Shown here piece after piece: positions 1-5,399 of a DNA stretch of 10,527 nucleotides. Position numbers and translations under genes: made by a program. The stretch covers positions 1 through 10,527 of the forward strand of contig JADQBO010000475.1 in assembly GCA_016278585.1 (NCBI GenBank), written 5' to 3'. The stretch is from Desulfosporosinus sp. GTDB taxonomy: Bacteria; Bacillota; Desulfitobacteriia; Desulfitobacteriales; Desulfitobacteriaceae. Under the pieces are notes generated by a model. That model was not told where the DNA came from and did no database searches. It saw nothing but the letters and a program-made list of their open reading frames with translations. The number at the start of each line of letters is the position of its first letter. Position 1 is the first letter of the stretch.

Positions 1-3
1 AGT

Positions 4-1818
4 CTATAAACATTCCATCTTCTCCTCACCTTCAAACATCGCTATAAACTCACTTGAATCTATAAAGGTTTGATGAGCTAGAATATCCTTTAATTGCGAG
101 GAGAGTCTACAAAGTTGTGGAGGAACAATGGCAGATTTGAGAAGTACTTGTTGGTCCGAAAAAACATCTTGAGGGGTACCATCCAACAAAATACCACCGT
201 CTTTCAAGACAATAACCCTTTCAGCATATTGAGCAACTAAGTCCATATCATGACTAATCATTATAATAGTAGTTCCTGCTGTGTGGAGTTTACCTATTAA
301 AGCCATCATTGTCTGAACTCCCGACCAATCTGAGCCGGTGGTTGGCTCATCAATGATTAGGACTTTAGGCTTTAAGACAAGAATCGAAGCCACGGCAATC
401 ATCTGCCGTTCCCCTTTACCCAAACTAAATGGATGGACATGTCGGTACTTTTCTAAATCAGTAACCTGCAAGACTTGATCGACTCGTTCTTTGATTTCTT
501 TCCCTTTAAAGCCCGCATTTTTAAGTCCAAATTCTAATTCTTTCTCGACAGTTGCAGAGAAAATTTGGTGATCAGGATTTTGAAAAACATACCCAATGGT
601 TTTTGACAAATCAGACGTATCATACTGTAAGGTATTCAAACCTTCAACGGTAACCTCTCCACTGGTTGGTTTCAACAGTCCATTGAAATGCTTAGCTAAG
701 GTGGTTTTTCCAGCACCGTTTTGTCCGATTAAAGCCACGAACTCTCCAGATCGAATCGTCAAATTAACTCTTTGTAATGCAGTCTGGCCTGAATAATACT
801 TAAACATTAGATCACTAACCTGAACTGCGATTTCTCCTTCGGGCAGTTGTTCCTCCTGCTCGAATAGGAGATTCTTTCTCTGTCCCAGCCCTGGCTCTCG
901 CCCATGCACATACCCCCGGGAATGTCCGTACTTAGGTAACAACTCTCGAATTAGTCCTTCCGCAGACGGGATATCTAAAGGGATTTTATCAAACGAAATC
1001 CAGCCTTTTTCGTAGAAATTCCATCCAATCTGACTAACGGGTAAGGGCTTAATCCCCCACTGACGCAAGAGGGGGAGATTGCGAAAGAGTTCAGTCGGAA
1101 CTCCTCTCCAAGCTACTTCCCCCTGATTAAGTACAACGACCTCATCAAGTTTATGAATCAGTTCTTCGCTGGAGTGTTCGGCTAACAATATGGTCAGATC
1201 CTTTTTTCGCCGCAAATCATCCAAGGTTTCGTAAATTTCTGATCGCCCAATGGGATCGAGTTCTGAAGTAGGTTCATCTAGCACCAATATTTGAGGCTCC
1301 ATCACAAGGACACCAGCAATTGCTAAGCGTTGTTTTTCACCACCTGAGAGCTCCTCCGTCAATCGCTGGTTATATCCTTTAAGCCGGACTTTTTCTAGAG
1401 TTTGATTAACGTTCTGTTCAATCTCGTCACCTGGAACCAAAAAATTGCGGGGGCCGAATGATGTATCTTCTTCGACAGTTCGACCTATAATTTGAGTCTC
1501 TGGATCCTGCAAGACAAGTCCAAGAACCTTGGATAACGACTGTACTGCCGTCTTCCCAACGTCCTTTCCTGCTACGCTTATCTTTCCGGTTAAGTTTCCC
1601 TCTAAAAGTTGCGGAATCAGGCCGTTTAGACATAAACTCAAGGTGGTTTTGCCTGCCCCAGTGGACCCCATTAAGAGGACGAATTTTCCTCTTTTCACCG
1701 TTAAGCTTATATTCTTTAAACTAGGTTCCGAAGCATTCGGATACCTATAAGAAATCTGATTCAGTTCGATGGCATTTATTGCGTGTTTTATGATCGTTTC
1801 GGTTTCCACGGTTTTCAC
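4..1818 (-). CDS. ECF-type ABC transporter, fused double ATPase subunit (YkoD/EcfA-like)
   Basis: Cytoplasmic energising subunit of an energy-coupling-factor importer, with two ATP-binding domains fused in one chain of about 604 residues. Domain 1 shows Walker A GSTGAGKTT (51-59), Q-loop QDPETQ (104-109), signature LSGGEKQR (157-164), Walker B with DE at 181-182 and switch His215. Domain 2 shows Walker A GQNGAGKTT (365-373), QNPDHQ (413-418), a degenerate signature SLGKGERQ (465-472), DE at 490-491 and His523. A linker of about 80 residues separates them. It lies 8 bp after the cblT S-component, so it probably drives alpha-ribazole uptake, though ECF ATPases can serve several S-components. 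The start is not ATG: the first GTG is at 1818, but a GTG three codons later (1809) is better spaced from GAGGTG. The gene ends with TAG at the window edge, where an EcfT membrane subunit would be expected next. The YkoEDC thiamine/HMP transporter also has a double ATPase, so substrate rests on context. Confidence 0.93.
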   Translation of the reverse strand: MKTVETETIIKHAINAIELNQISYRYPNASEPSLKNISLTVKRGKFVLLMGSTGAGKTTLSLCLNGLIPQLLEGNLTGKISVAGKDVGKTAVQSLSKVLGLVLQDPETQIIGRTVEEDTSFGPRNFLVPGDEIEQNVNQTLEKVRLKGYNQRLTEELSGGEKQRLAIAGVLVMEPQILVLDEPTSELDPIGRSEIYETLDDLRRKKDLTILLAEHSSEELIHKLDEVVVLNQGEVAWRGVPTELFRNLPLLRQWGIKPLPVSQIGWNFYEKGWISFDKIPLDIPSAEGLIRELLPKYGHSRGYVHGREPGLGQRKNLLFEQEEQLPEGEIAVQVSDLMFKYYSGQTALQRVNLTIRSGEFVALIGQNGAGKTTLAKHFNGLLKPTSGEVTVEGLNTLQYDTSDLSKTIGYVFQNPDHQIFSATVEKELEFGLKNAGFKGKEIKERVDQVLQVTDLEKYRHVHPFSLGKGERQMIAVASILVLKPKVLIIDEPTTGSDWSGVQTMMALIGKLHTAGTTIIMISHDMDLVAQYAERVIVLKDGGILLDGTPQDVFSDQQVLLKSAIVPPQLCRLSSQLKDILAHQTFIDSSEFIAMFEGEEKMECL

Positions 1819-1826
1819 CTCATCAC

Positions 1827-2342
1827 CTAAATGAGCCTACTTCCTTTGATAGCTTTGTAGGCAACTGCCGAAATAATGACGTTAAGCGCGGCACCTACGA
1901 CAAGAAAAGGCATCAAGCCCAGAACTCCTCCCATACCCATAATTGGAAGCATTGCAAAGGAGGATATAATGCCATTGAGAAGAATTCCGACGATGACTGC
2001 AGGGACCAAACCAAGTTTCTCATTCACCCAACGATAGGCCAAAGCCCATAATGCCATTTGTAAAGCAATGTATAAATGGATCGGAATCGTCATAGGAAAT
2101 CCGATCACTGCTGCCGTTAACAAGTGTCCAAAGGCAATCACGATCGCCCCTGTTAGCCCACCAAAGGCTAGTGCACTGAAAAATCCAGGTGCTGAATCCA
2201 TCCCAATAGTTCCAACCGGACTTGGAATCTTAATAAGCGCTCCCACGGCACTTAGGGCAATAAAAATGGCCATTATTGATAGTCTTTTAACATTCCAAGG
2301 AGAGAGTTTTAAGTCTTTTTGTTCTGTTCCTAAATGATTCAT
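1827..2342 (-). CDS. cblT: ECF transporter S-component, probable alpha-ribazole transporter CblT
   Basis: Small integral membrane protein (171 aa) expected to bind the transported substrate. After a polar N-terminus of about 20 residues it is almost wholly hydrophobic, with about five or six membrane segments (roughly residues 22-40, 52-82, 86-103, 107-130 and 134-160). The stretch KIPSPVGTIGMDSAPGF after the first helix is typical of S-components. The open frame extends 28 codons further upstream, into the end of cblS, but the start at 2342 is favoured because AAGGAGG lies a few bases before this ATG and overlaps the cblS stop. Sitting directly between cblS and an ECF ATPase under a cobalamin riboswitch points to the CblT family, which takes up alpha-ribazole for cobalamin lower-ligand assembly. 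Other S-components (HMP, thiamine) share the fold, so the family is firmer than the substrate. Confidence 0.8.
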   Translation of the reverse strand: MNHLGTEQKDLKLSPWNVKRLSIMAIFIALSAVGALIKIPSPVGTIGMDSAPGFFSALAFGGLTGAIVIAFGHLLTAAVIGFPMTIPIHLYIALQMALWALAYRWVNEKLGLVPAVIVGILLNGIISSFAMLPIMGMGGVLGLMPFLVVGAALNVIISAVAYKAIKGSRLI

Positions 2343-2355
2343 AGAATATTCCTCC

Positions 2356-3117
2356 TTAAATTTTGAATAGTTTACCGACTTTGATGACCGGCAATCTAGG
2401 AAACCTTGATAAGAAAAGATTAGCAAAGTCCTCAGACGATTTTGGCGAACAGGAAACTAGAAGACAGGTGGAAGGTCCAGCTGATTTATCCAAATCCAGA
2501 AAACAAGCAGGATCAAGGTCCAGTCGGGTATATACGGTGGAAGCAAGTAGTTCTGCTTCCCTGCGAATCCCTCTTGACCCAACGGGAATTATGTCATGAA
2601 CACCCCCGATACCTATGAGAACTTGAATATGCTTAATCTGAACAATCTCCGAGTCCTCCGGATTATTAAGTTCGCTACCTACTTTTGGTAATCCTAAACA
2701 ATAAATTTGATCGCCTGGTTGAGCAGTCCCTATGCGCAATTGGTTCTTATCAGCTACACCAATTGCACTGATTCCAAGCCCGGTCTGCTTCGTGAGCATG
2801 TTCTTTTCCGTACTGATCCCTATAGGTAAGGCCAATAAACCGGCGTAATATAACTCTTCTTTCACCCCCTCGATAATAGCCTCCCCTGTCGGATAAGGTT
2901 CATTGGAAATTGCTACGGTCAACATCTTAGGCACAGCCCCTGATGAAAGGACCTCAAATATCGTCACTCGAGTTGTTAATCTACCAGTGATAGCCCAAGA
3001 AATTTTATAGTCATCTAATTCCTTCATTCCAATTGAGCCACAGGAATCACAGGAAGCCACTAGATATTGTTCTTTATTTATTGAAACTACTTCAACATCT
3101 CGACCGAGATATCCCAT
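2356..3117 (-). CDS. cblS: Probable alpha-ribazole kinase CblS (AIR synthase/ThiL-like)
   Basis: Soluble protein of 253 residues, thought to phosphorylate alpha-ribazole to alpha-ribazole-phosphate, giving a CobT-independent route to the lower ligand of cobalamin. The N-terminal SCDSCGSIG (22-30) resembles the acidic nucleotide/metal-binding loop of PurM/ThiL/SelD-type enzymes, and GTAQPGDQIYCLGLPKVG (130-147) matches the pre-strand 'GD.I...G.P' segment of that fold. GIGGVHDIIPVGSRGI (169-184) is another conserved-looking glycine-rich segment. The start at 3117 is chosen over an in-frame ATG at 3159 because AAAGGAGGTG precedes it at good spacing, and the 3159 ATG lies inside the terminator hairpin. 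The gene is first in the riboswitch-controlled operon and 13 bp before cblT. The pairing with an S-component and the riboswitch support CblS; a different AIR-synthase-like kinase is the main alternative. Confidence 0.75.
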   Translation of the reverse strand: MGYLGRDVEVVSINKEQYLVASCDSCGSIGMKELDDYKISWAITGRLTTRVTIFEVLSSGAVPKMLTVAISNEPYPTGEAIIEGVKEELYYAGLLALPIGISTEKNMLTKQTGLGISAIGVADKNQLRIGTAQPGDQIYCLGLPKVGSELNNPEDSEIVQIKHIQVLIGIGGVHDIIPVGSRGIRREAELLASTVYTRLDLDPACFLDLDKSAGPSTCLLVSCSPKSSEDFANLFLSRFPRLPVIKVGKLFKI

Positions 3118-3144
3118 CGTTTCACCTCCTTTCCGGACAAAGGC

Positions 3145-3216
3145 AAATAAAAGGTTCACAGTCTAATCCCCATTTTCAATGAAATAAATTGAAAACGTAA
3201 ATCGACCATGAACCTT
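3145..3216 (-). terminator. Intrinsic terminator in the cblS leader (riboswitch expression platform)
   Basis: On the minus strand AAGGTTCATGGTC (3216-3204) pairs over 13 positions, two of them G-U, with GACTGTGAACCTT (3163-3151), followed by TTTTATTT. The enclosed stretch holds a second stem, TTTTCAAT against ATTGAAAA. It lies between the riboswitch aptamer and cblS, where a transcription attenuator is expected. A competing antiterminator is possible: GACATGAA (3231-3224) can pair with TTCATGGTC, which is the terminator's 5' arm. That ligand binding favours termination is inferred from the family. Confidence 0.7.
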
Positions 3217-3238
3217 ACCTTAATTCATGTCTAAATAA

Positions 3239-3388
3239 GTCACAGGCAGGTCTCCTGACTTAGAATCATCAACTCTATGCGCCTTCCCGGATTCCCCAGT
3301 GGCAATGCATAAGTCTCCTCTTTACAGTGGTGGGTCCGTCTGGGATTCTCACCCAGTTCCCTATTCTCCCTCAAAGGGCACCTGTAAC
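3239..3388 (-). promoter_or_regulatory. Cobalamin (B12) riboswitch aptamer
   Basis: Read on the minus strand, the segment opens with GUUACAGG and closes with CCUGUGAC, which pair as P1. Near the 3' end is a textbook B12 box, AAGUCAGGAGACCUGCC (about 3262-3246). The core also contains GGGUGAGAAUCCCA and GCCACUGGGGAAUCCGGGAAGGCG, both hallmarks of the class. It lies about 18 nt after the predicted transcription start and 120 nt before cblS, so it should repress the cblS-cblT-ATPase operon when coenzyme B12 is plentiful. This is one of the firmest calls in the window. Confidence 0.96.
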
Positions 3389-3412
3389 AAACGAACTATT
3401 AAGTTATCTGTT

Positions 3413-3441
3413 ATTTTAATGCAAACAGCGTAAGATTACAA
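3413..3441 (-). promoter_or_regulatory. Sigma-A-type promoter of the riboswitch-cblS operon
   Basis: On the minus strand TTGTAA (3441-3436) is followed after exactly 17 bp by TAAAAT (3418-3413). The predicted start of transcription, near 3406, leaves only about 18 nt before the riboswitch P1 stem. It lies in the 110-bp gap downstream of the DUF1232 gene, in which I see no obvious terminator, so some read-through from that gene is possible. Confidence 0.65.
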
Positions 3442-3497
3442 GATTAATTTCTGGACAACTGAGATTCTTACCTATCCAAAGACTAATTTCTTTTGCC

Positions 3498-3911
3498 TCA
3501 GAGTTGCTCGATGTCAGATTCTTGGTTCTTTTTCCAAAGTTTATATCTTTCTAAGTCAACACTAACTTGAGAAATCACAAAGCCAGCAATTGCTGCATCA
3601 TCTACTAACCCAGCAAAAGGAATATAATCGAAGATTCCATCCAAAGGAGAAACGAAGTAAACGATTCCTAAGATAACCAACAGGAGTGAGCGTTTAGGCA
3701 TTTCCTTATAGTTACCGTTAATCCAATCTCTAAGGACTCCAAATAGTAGTTGTAACTTCTCCCAGGTTTCACCTAAGGCACTTCGATTAGTCGCGGCTTT
3801 TTGCAAGGCCTCATTGAGAAGTGCTGATGATTTTTTCTTATTCCTAAGATATTCATTGGCCTTTGACCTATAAAGGGCTAACGTTTTTTCCCCTAGCTTG
3901 TCCATATCCAT
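3498..3911 (-). CDS. DUF1232 (YkvA-like) small membrane-associated protein
   Basis: Protein of 137 residues and unknown function. Residues 1-70 are charged and probably helical. A hydrophobic segment at about 74-90 leads into the DUF1232 hallmark SPLDGIFDYIPFAGLVDDAA (88-107), in which 'SP.D.IPD..P..G..DD' is the family pattern. The C-terminus is short and charged. The family is widespread in bacteria and usually has one membrane-associated hairpin; its role is not known. The start at 3911 has AAAGGAG about 10 nt upstream; a second ATG two codons later (3905) is possible. The gene is transcribed away from the DUF1540 pair, with a shared 170-bp divergent spacer, and towards the riboswitch operon. 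Confidence 0.85.
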   Translation of the reverse strand: MDMDKLGEKTLALYRSKANEYLRNKKKSSALLNEALQKAATNRSALGETWEKLQLLFGVLRDWINGNYKEMPKRSLLLVILGIVYFVSPLDGIFDYIPFAGLVDDAAIAGFVISQVSVDLERYKLWKKNQESDIEQL

Positions 3912-4081
3912 CGTTGTATGACTCCTTTACGAAGCTGCGTTTTAACTTTAACCTTATCTAATGGAGGTTGCCCATGAATGAGTTCCATTATTGCAGGTTA
4001 TAACCTTAGTTCATAAAAAAAATGCATATAATAAAACAATCTGGAAACAATAAATTTGAATTTAATAAAGGAGGAGTTTAC
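3912..4081. promoter_or_regulatory. Divergent spacer between the DUF1232 and DUF1540 genes
   Basis: This spacer should carry both promoters. On the plus strand TATAAT (4027-4032, within GCATATAATA) is a good -10 element for the DUF1540 pair, but no convincing -35 lies 17 bp upstream, so an activator or alternative sigma factor is possible. A perfect 12-bp palindrome AGGTTATAACCT (3995-4006) lies 20 bp upstream of that -10 and could be an operator for either side. AATGGA...TCCATT (3960-3989) is a second inverted repeat. No convincing -35/-10 pair was found for the DUF1232 gene. Confidence 0.45.
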
Positions 4082-4255
4082 ATGTCAGGACACATTAACA
4101 AAATGCCCCAACCAAATCAAGGCATTAAATGCGTAGTCAATACCTGCCATTATTATGGCTCTGGCGACCATTGTCATGCGGAAAAGATCGAAGTTGAACC
4201 TCGTAATGCTAGCAGCACTGAAATGACAGACTGTGCCACCTTTTTAACCGAATAA
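4082..4255 (+). CDS. DUF1540 small four-cysteine protein, copy 1
   Basis: Protein of 57 residues. Four cysteines (17, 22, 31, 51) in the arrangement KCxVxxC...GxxC...DCATF match DUF1540, a family of small cysteine proteins common in spore-forming Firmicutes and of unknown function; the spacing suggests metal binding. His30 and His32 flank Cys31 and could add ligands. The start at 4082 is chosen over an in-frame ATG at 4022 because AAAGGAGG lies just before it, and because the second copy begins at the matching residue. It is followed 29 bp later by a paralogue (45 of 57 residues identical), so the two are probably co-transcribed to the terminator near 4534. There is no signal peptide, so it is likely cytoplasmic. 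Confidence 0.88.
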   Translation: MSGHINKMPQPNQGIKCVVNTCHYYGSGDHCHAEKIEVEPRNASSTEMTDCATFLTE

Positions 4256-4284
4256 ATAAAAAAACTATTTAGGAGGAATTTAAG

Positions 4285-4458
4285 ATGACAGGACGAGCCA
4301 ACAAAATGCCTCAGCCTAATGGCGGTATAAAATGCGTCGTTAACACCTGCCATTATTATGGATCAGGAGACTATTGTTATGCGGACAAAATTGAAGTTCA
4401 ACCTCGTGATGCCAGAAGCACCGACATGACAGACTGTGCAACATTTCTCCCTGAGTAA
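4285..4458 (+). CDS. DUF1540 small four-cysteine protein, copy 2
   Basis: Protein of 57 residues starting MTGRANKMPQPNGGIKC and ending DCATFLPE, preceded by AGGAGG with good spacing. It is a tandem duplicate of the gene just upstream: 45 of 57 residues agree by hand alignment without gaps, including all four cysteines (17, 22, 31, 51). Most changes are conservative (E/D, N/D, S/T). However, His30 and His32 of copy 1 are both Tyr here, which would remove possible metal ligands beside Cys31. Function is unknown, as for copy 1. The frame is short enough to be lost by a 60-residue cutoff, but the paralogy and ribosome-binding site make it certain. It is the last gene before a strong terminator. 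Confidence 0.9.
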   Translation: MTGRANKMPQPNGGIKCVVNTCHYYGSGDYCYADKIEVQPRDARSTDMTDCATFLPE

Positions 4459-4492
4459 TTAAAACTTAGTTAATGGTAGTTTCCCTAAGATA

Positions 4493-4534
4493 AAGAATAA
4501 GGCTTGTCCAAGAGGGCAAGCCTTATTCTTTTTT
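4493..4534 (+). terminator. Strong rho-independent terminator after the DUF1540 pair
   Basis: AAGAATAAGGCTTGTCC pairs with GGGCAAGCCTTATTCTT as a 17-bp stem (one G-U) closed by the loop AAGA, and the stem runs into a tract of six T. It starts about 35 bp after the second DUF1540 stop. On the minus strand the same stem is followed by TTCTTTATCTT, a weaker tract, so it may also stop transcripts coming from the convergent DUF502 gene. Confidence 0.93.
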
Positions 4535-4572
4535 CATACTGTCAGAAAGCATAAACTTTCGTTATATACTGC

Positions 4573-4622
4573 AAGAAAGGCTAATACGTGCGAAGACAGT
4601 GTCTTCGTGTGGGCCCAGCCAA
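4573..4622 (-). terminator. Possible terminator hairpin downstream of the DUF502 gene
   Basis: On the minus strand GGCT (4620-4617) and AGCC (4582-4579) enclose a tight hairpin in which CGAAGAC and GTCTTCG (4607-4591) pair across a 3-nt loop, with wobble pairs extending it. The outer stem is followed by TTTCTT and preceded by AAAGAAAA. The stem is interrupted by an internal loop containing the palindrome TGGGCCCA, so it is a poorer terminator than the one at 4493-4534. It could instead be a structured repeat remnant. Confidence 0.35.
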
Positions 4623-4674
4623 GTTTTCTTTAATAGTTTAATCTTAAAACGACCTCTTGAACATCCACTATACG

Positions 4675-5235
4675 TTACTTTTTATTAAGAAGTCCAGCAG
4701 AAGCAATAAATTTCAAGCCTTCTTCAGAGGAGACTTCGAGCAATTCAACTTGTTCTTTTGGTACAAGGACTAGATTTCCAGCCCATTGCATTGATTGCAT
4801 TAGGTAGACTGCTACATAGCCCTTAGGAATAAAGGTACTCTCTTCATCATTCGTAAGGAATCCTAAAAGTTTGAGTTCACTATTCATGTTAACCATGACT
4901 AATCGAGAAAAGCCTTTTTTATTAGCAGAAAAAGAATTAACGGTATCTTTAATAATTCTATAGATACTACCAAGGAGCGGAACTTTTGTAAAGAGCTTAT
5001 CCAAGTAATCTAGAAATTTGTTCGTTAGCCAGTTAGAAGCGAGCAATCCTACTAAGAAAATCACAGCAAGTGTTACGATCACCCCGAGCCCAGGAAAATA
5101 TAAGCCCCCTCGCTCCAGTAAGCCTTTAAATAATCCATCGGTTAATAAAAACATGTTATACAAAATGTAGAAGGTAATTGTTATTGGAGTTAATACTAAT
5201 AGGCCTTTAAGAAAAATCCCCAGAATCTTTTTCAA
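4675..5235 (-). CDS. DUF502 family membrane protein
   Basis: Integral membrane protein of 186 residues, unknown function. The first membrane segment spans about residues 5-28 and the second about 46-68, separated by a short loop with the family's PGLGV motif (48-52). The hallmark VPLLGSIYRIIKDTVN (85-100) follows, then a soluble beta-rich C-terminal part (about 108-180). Most DUF502 proteins have a 'PTTPNPTSG' stretch before the final VP motif; here it is replaced by VYLMQSMQWAGNLVLVP (143-159), so this is a divergent subtype. The start is TTG at 5235, preceded by GGGGAG, and the Lys-rich hydrophobic N-terminus fits. It has its own promoter at 5319-5347, is convergent with the DUF1540 pair and lies downstream of glgA. 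Confidence 0.85.
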   Translation of the reverse strand: MKKILGIFLKGLLVLTPITITFYILYNMFLLTDGLFKGLLERGGLYFPGLGVIVTLAVIFLVGLLASNWLTNKFLDYLDKLFTKVPLLGSIYRIIKDTVNSFSANKKGFSRLVMVNMNSELKLLGFLTNDEESTFIPKGYVAVYLMQSMQWAGNLVLVPKEQVELLEVSSEEGLKFIASAGLLNKK

Positions 5236-5318
5236 ATTCTCTCCCCAATTCCCAAACTATAATACGAGAATCTACTTTCACTTATACGTGGGGTCTAAAA
5301 ATTAGATCTATTTAGCCT

Positions 5319-5347
5319 ATTATTGTATTAAATAGTTCAAATGTCAA
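5319..5347 (-). promoter_or_regulatory. Sigma-A-type promoter of the DUF502 gene
   Basis: On the minus strand a perfect -35 TTGACA (5347-5342) is followed after 17 bp by AATAAT (5324-5319), one base from consensus. Predicted transcription would start near 5312, giving a 5' leader of about 77 nt. A 10-bp perfect palindrome TGTAATTACA (5356-5365) lies 8 bp upstream of the -35. No convincing terminator was seen between glgA and this promoter, so the glycogen operon may also read into the gene. Confidence 0.7.
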
Positions 5348-5399
5348 ATTCCCCTTGTAATTACAGTGAATTAAGCATTCCTAACGGGCAACATAAGTA

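Noticed and set aside
2343..2426. 28-residue N-terminal extension of CblT
   Set aside because: It overlaps the end of cblS, reads as unrelated polar sequence, and bypasses the strong AAGGAGG next to the ATG at 2342.
3118..3159. Upstream start of CblS at 3159
   Set aside because: That ATG-proximal region forms the 3' arm of the leader terminator, and AAAGGAGGTG directly precedes the ATG at 3117.
3974..4003. Nine-codon frame MNEFHYCRL with GGAGG six bases upstream, in the divergent spacer
   Set aside because: It lies upstream of the best -10 element (4027-4032), so it would not be in the DUF1540 transcript, and its frame overlaps the palindrome. There is no independent support for translation.
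4022..4081. N-terminal extension of the first DUF1540 protein from an ATG at 4022
   Set aside because: This ATG overlaps the predicted -10 region and lacks a ribosome-binding site, and the paralogue starts at the position equal to 4082.
4541..4674. CRISPR-like or mobile-element end
   Set aside because: The repeats are short, irregular and not evenly spaced, and there is no cas or transposase gene in the window.
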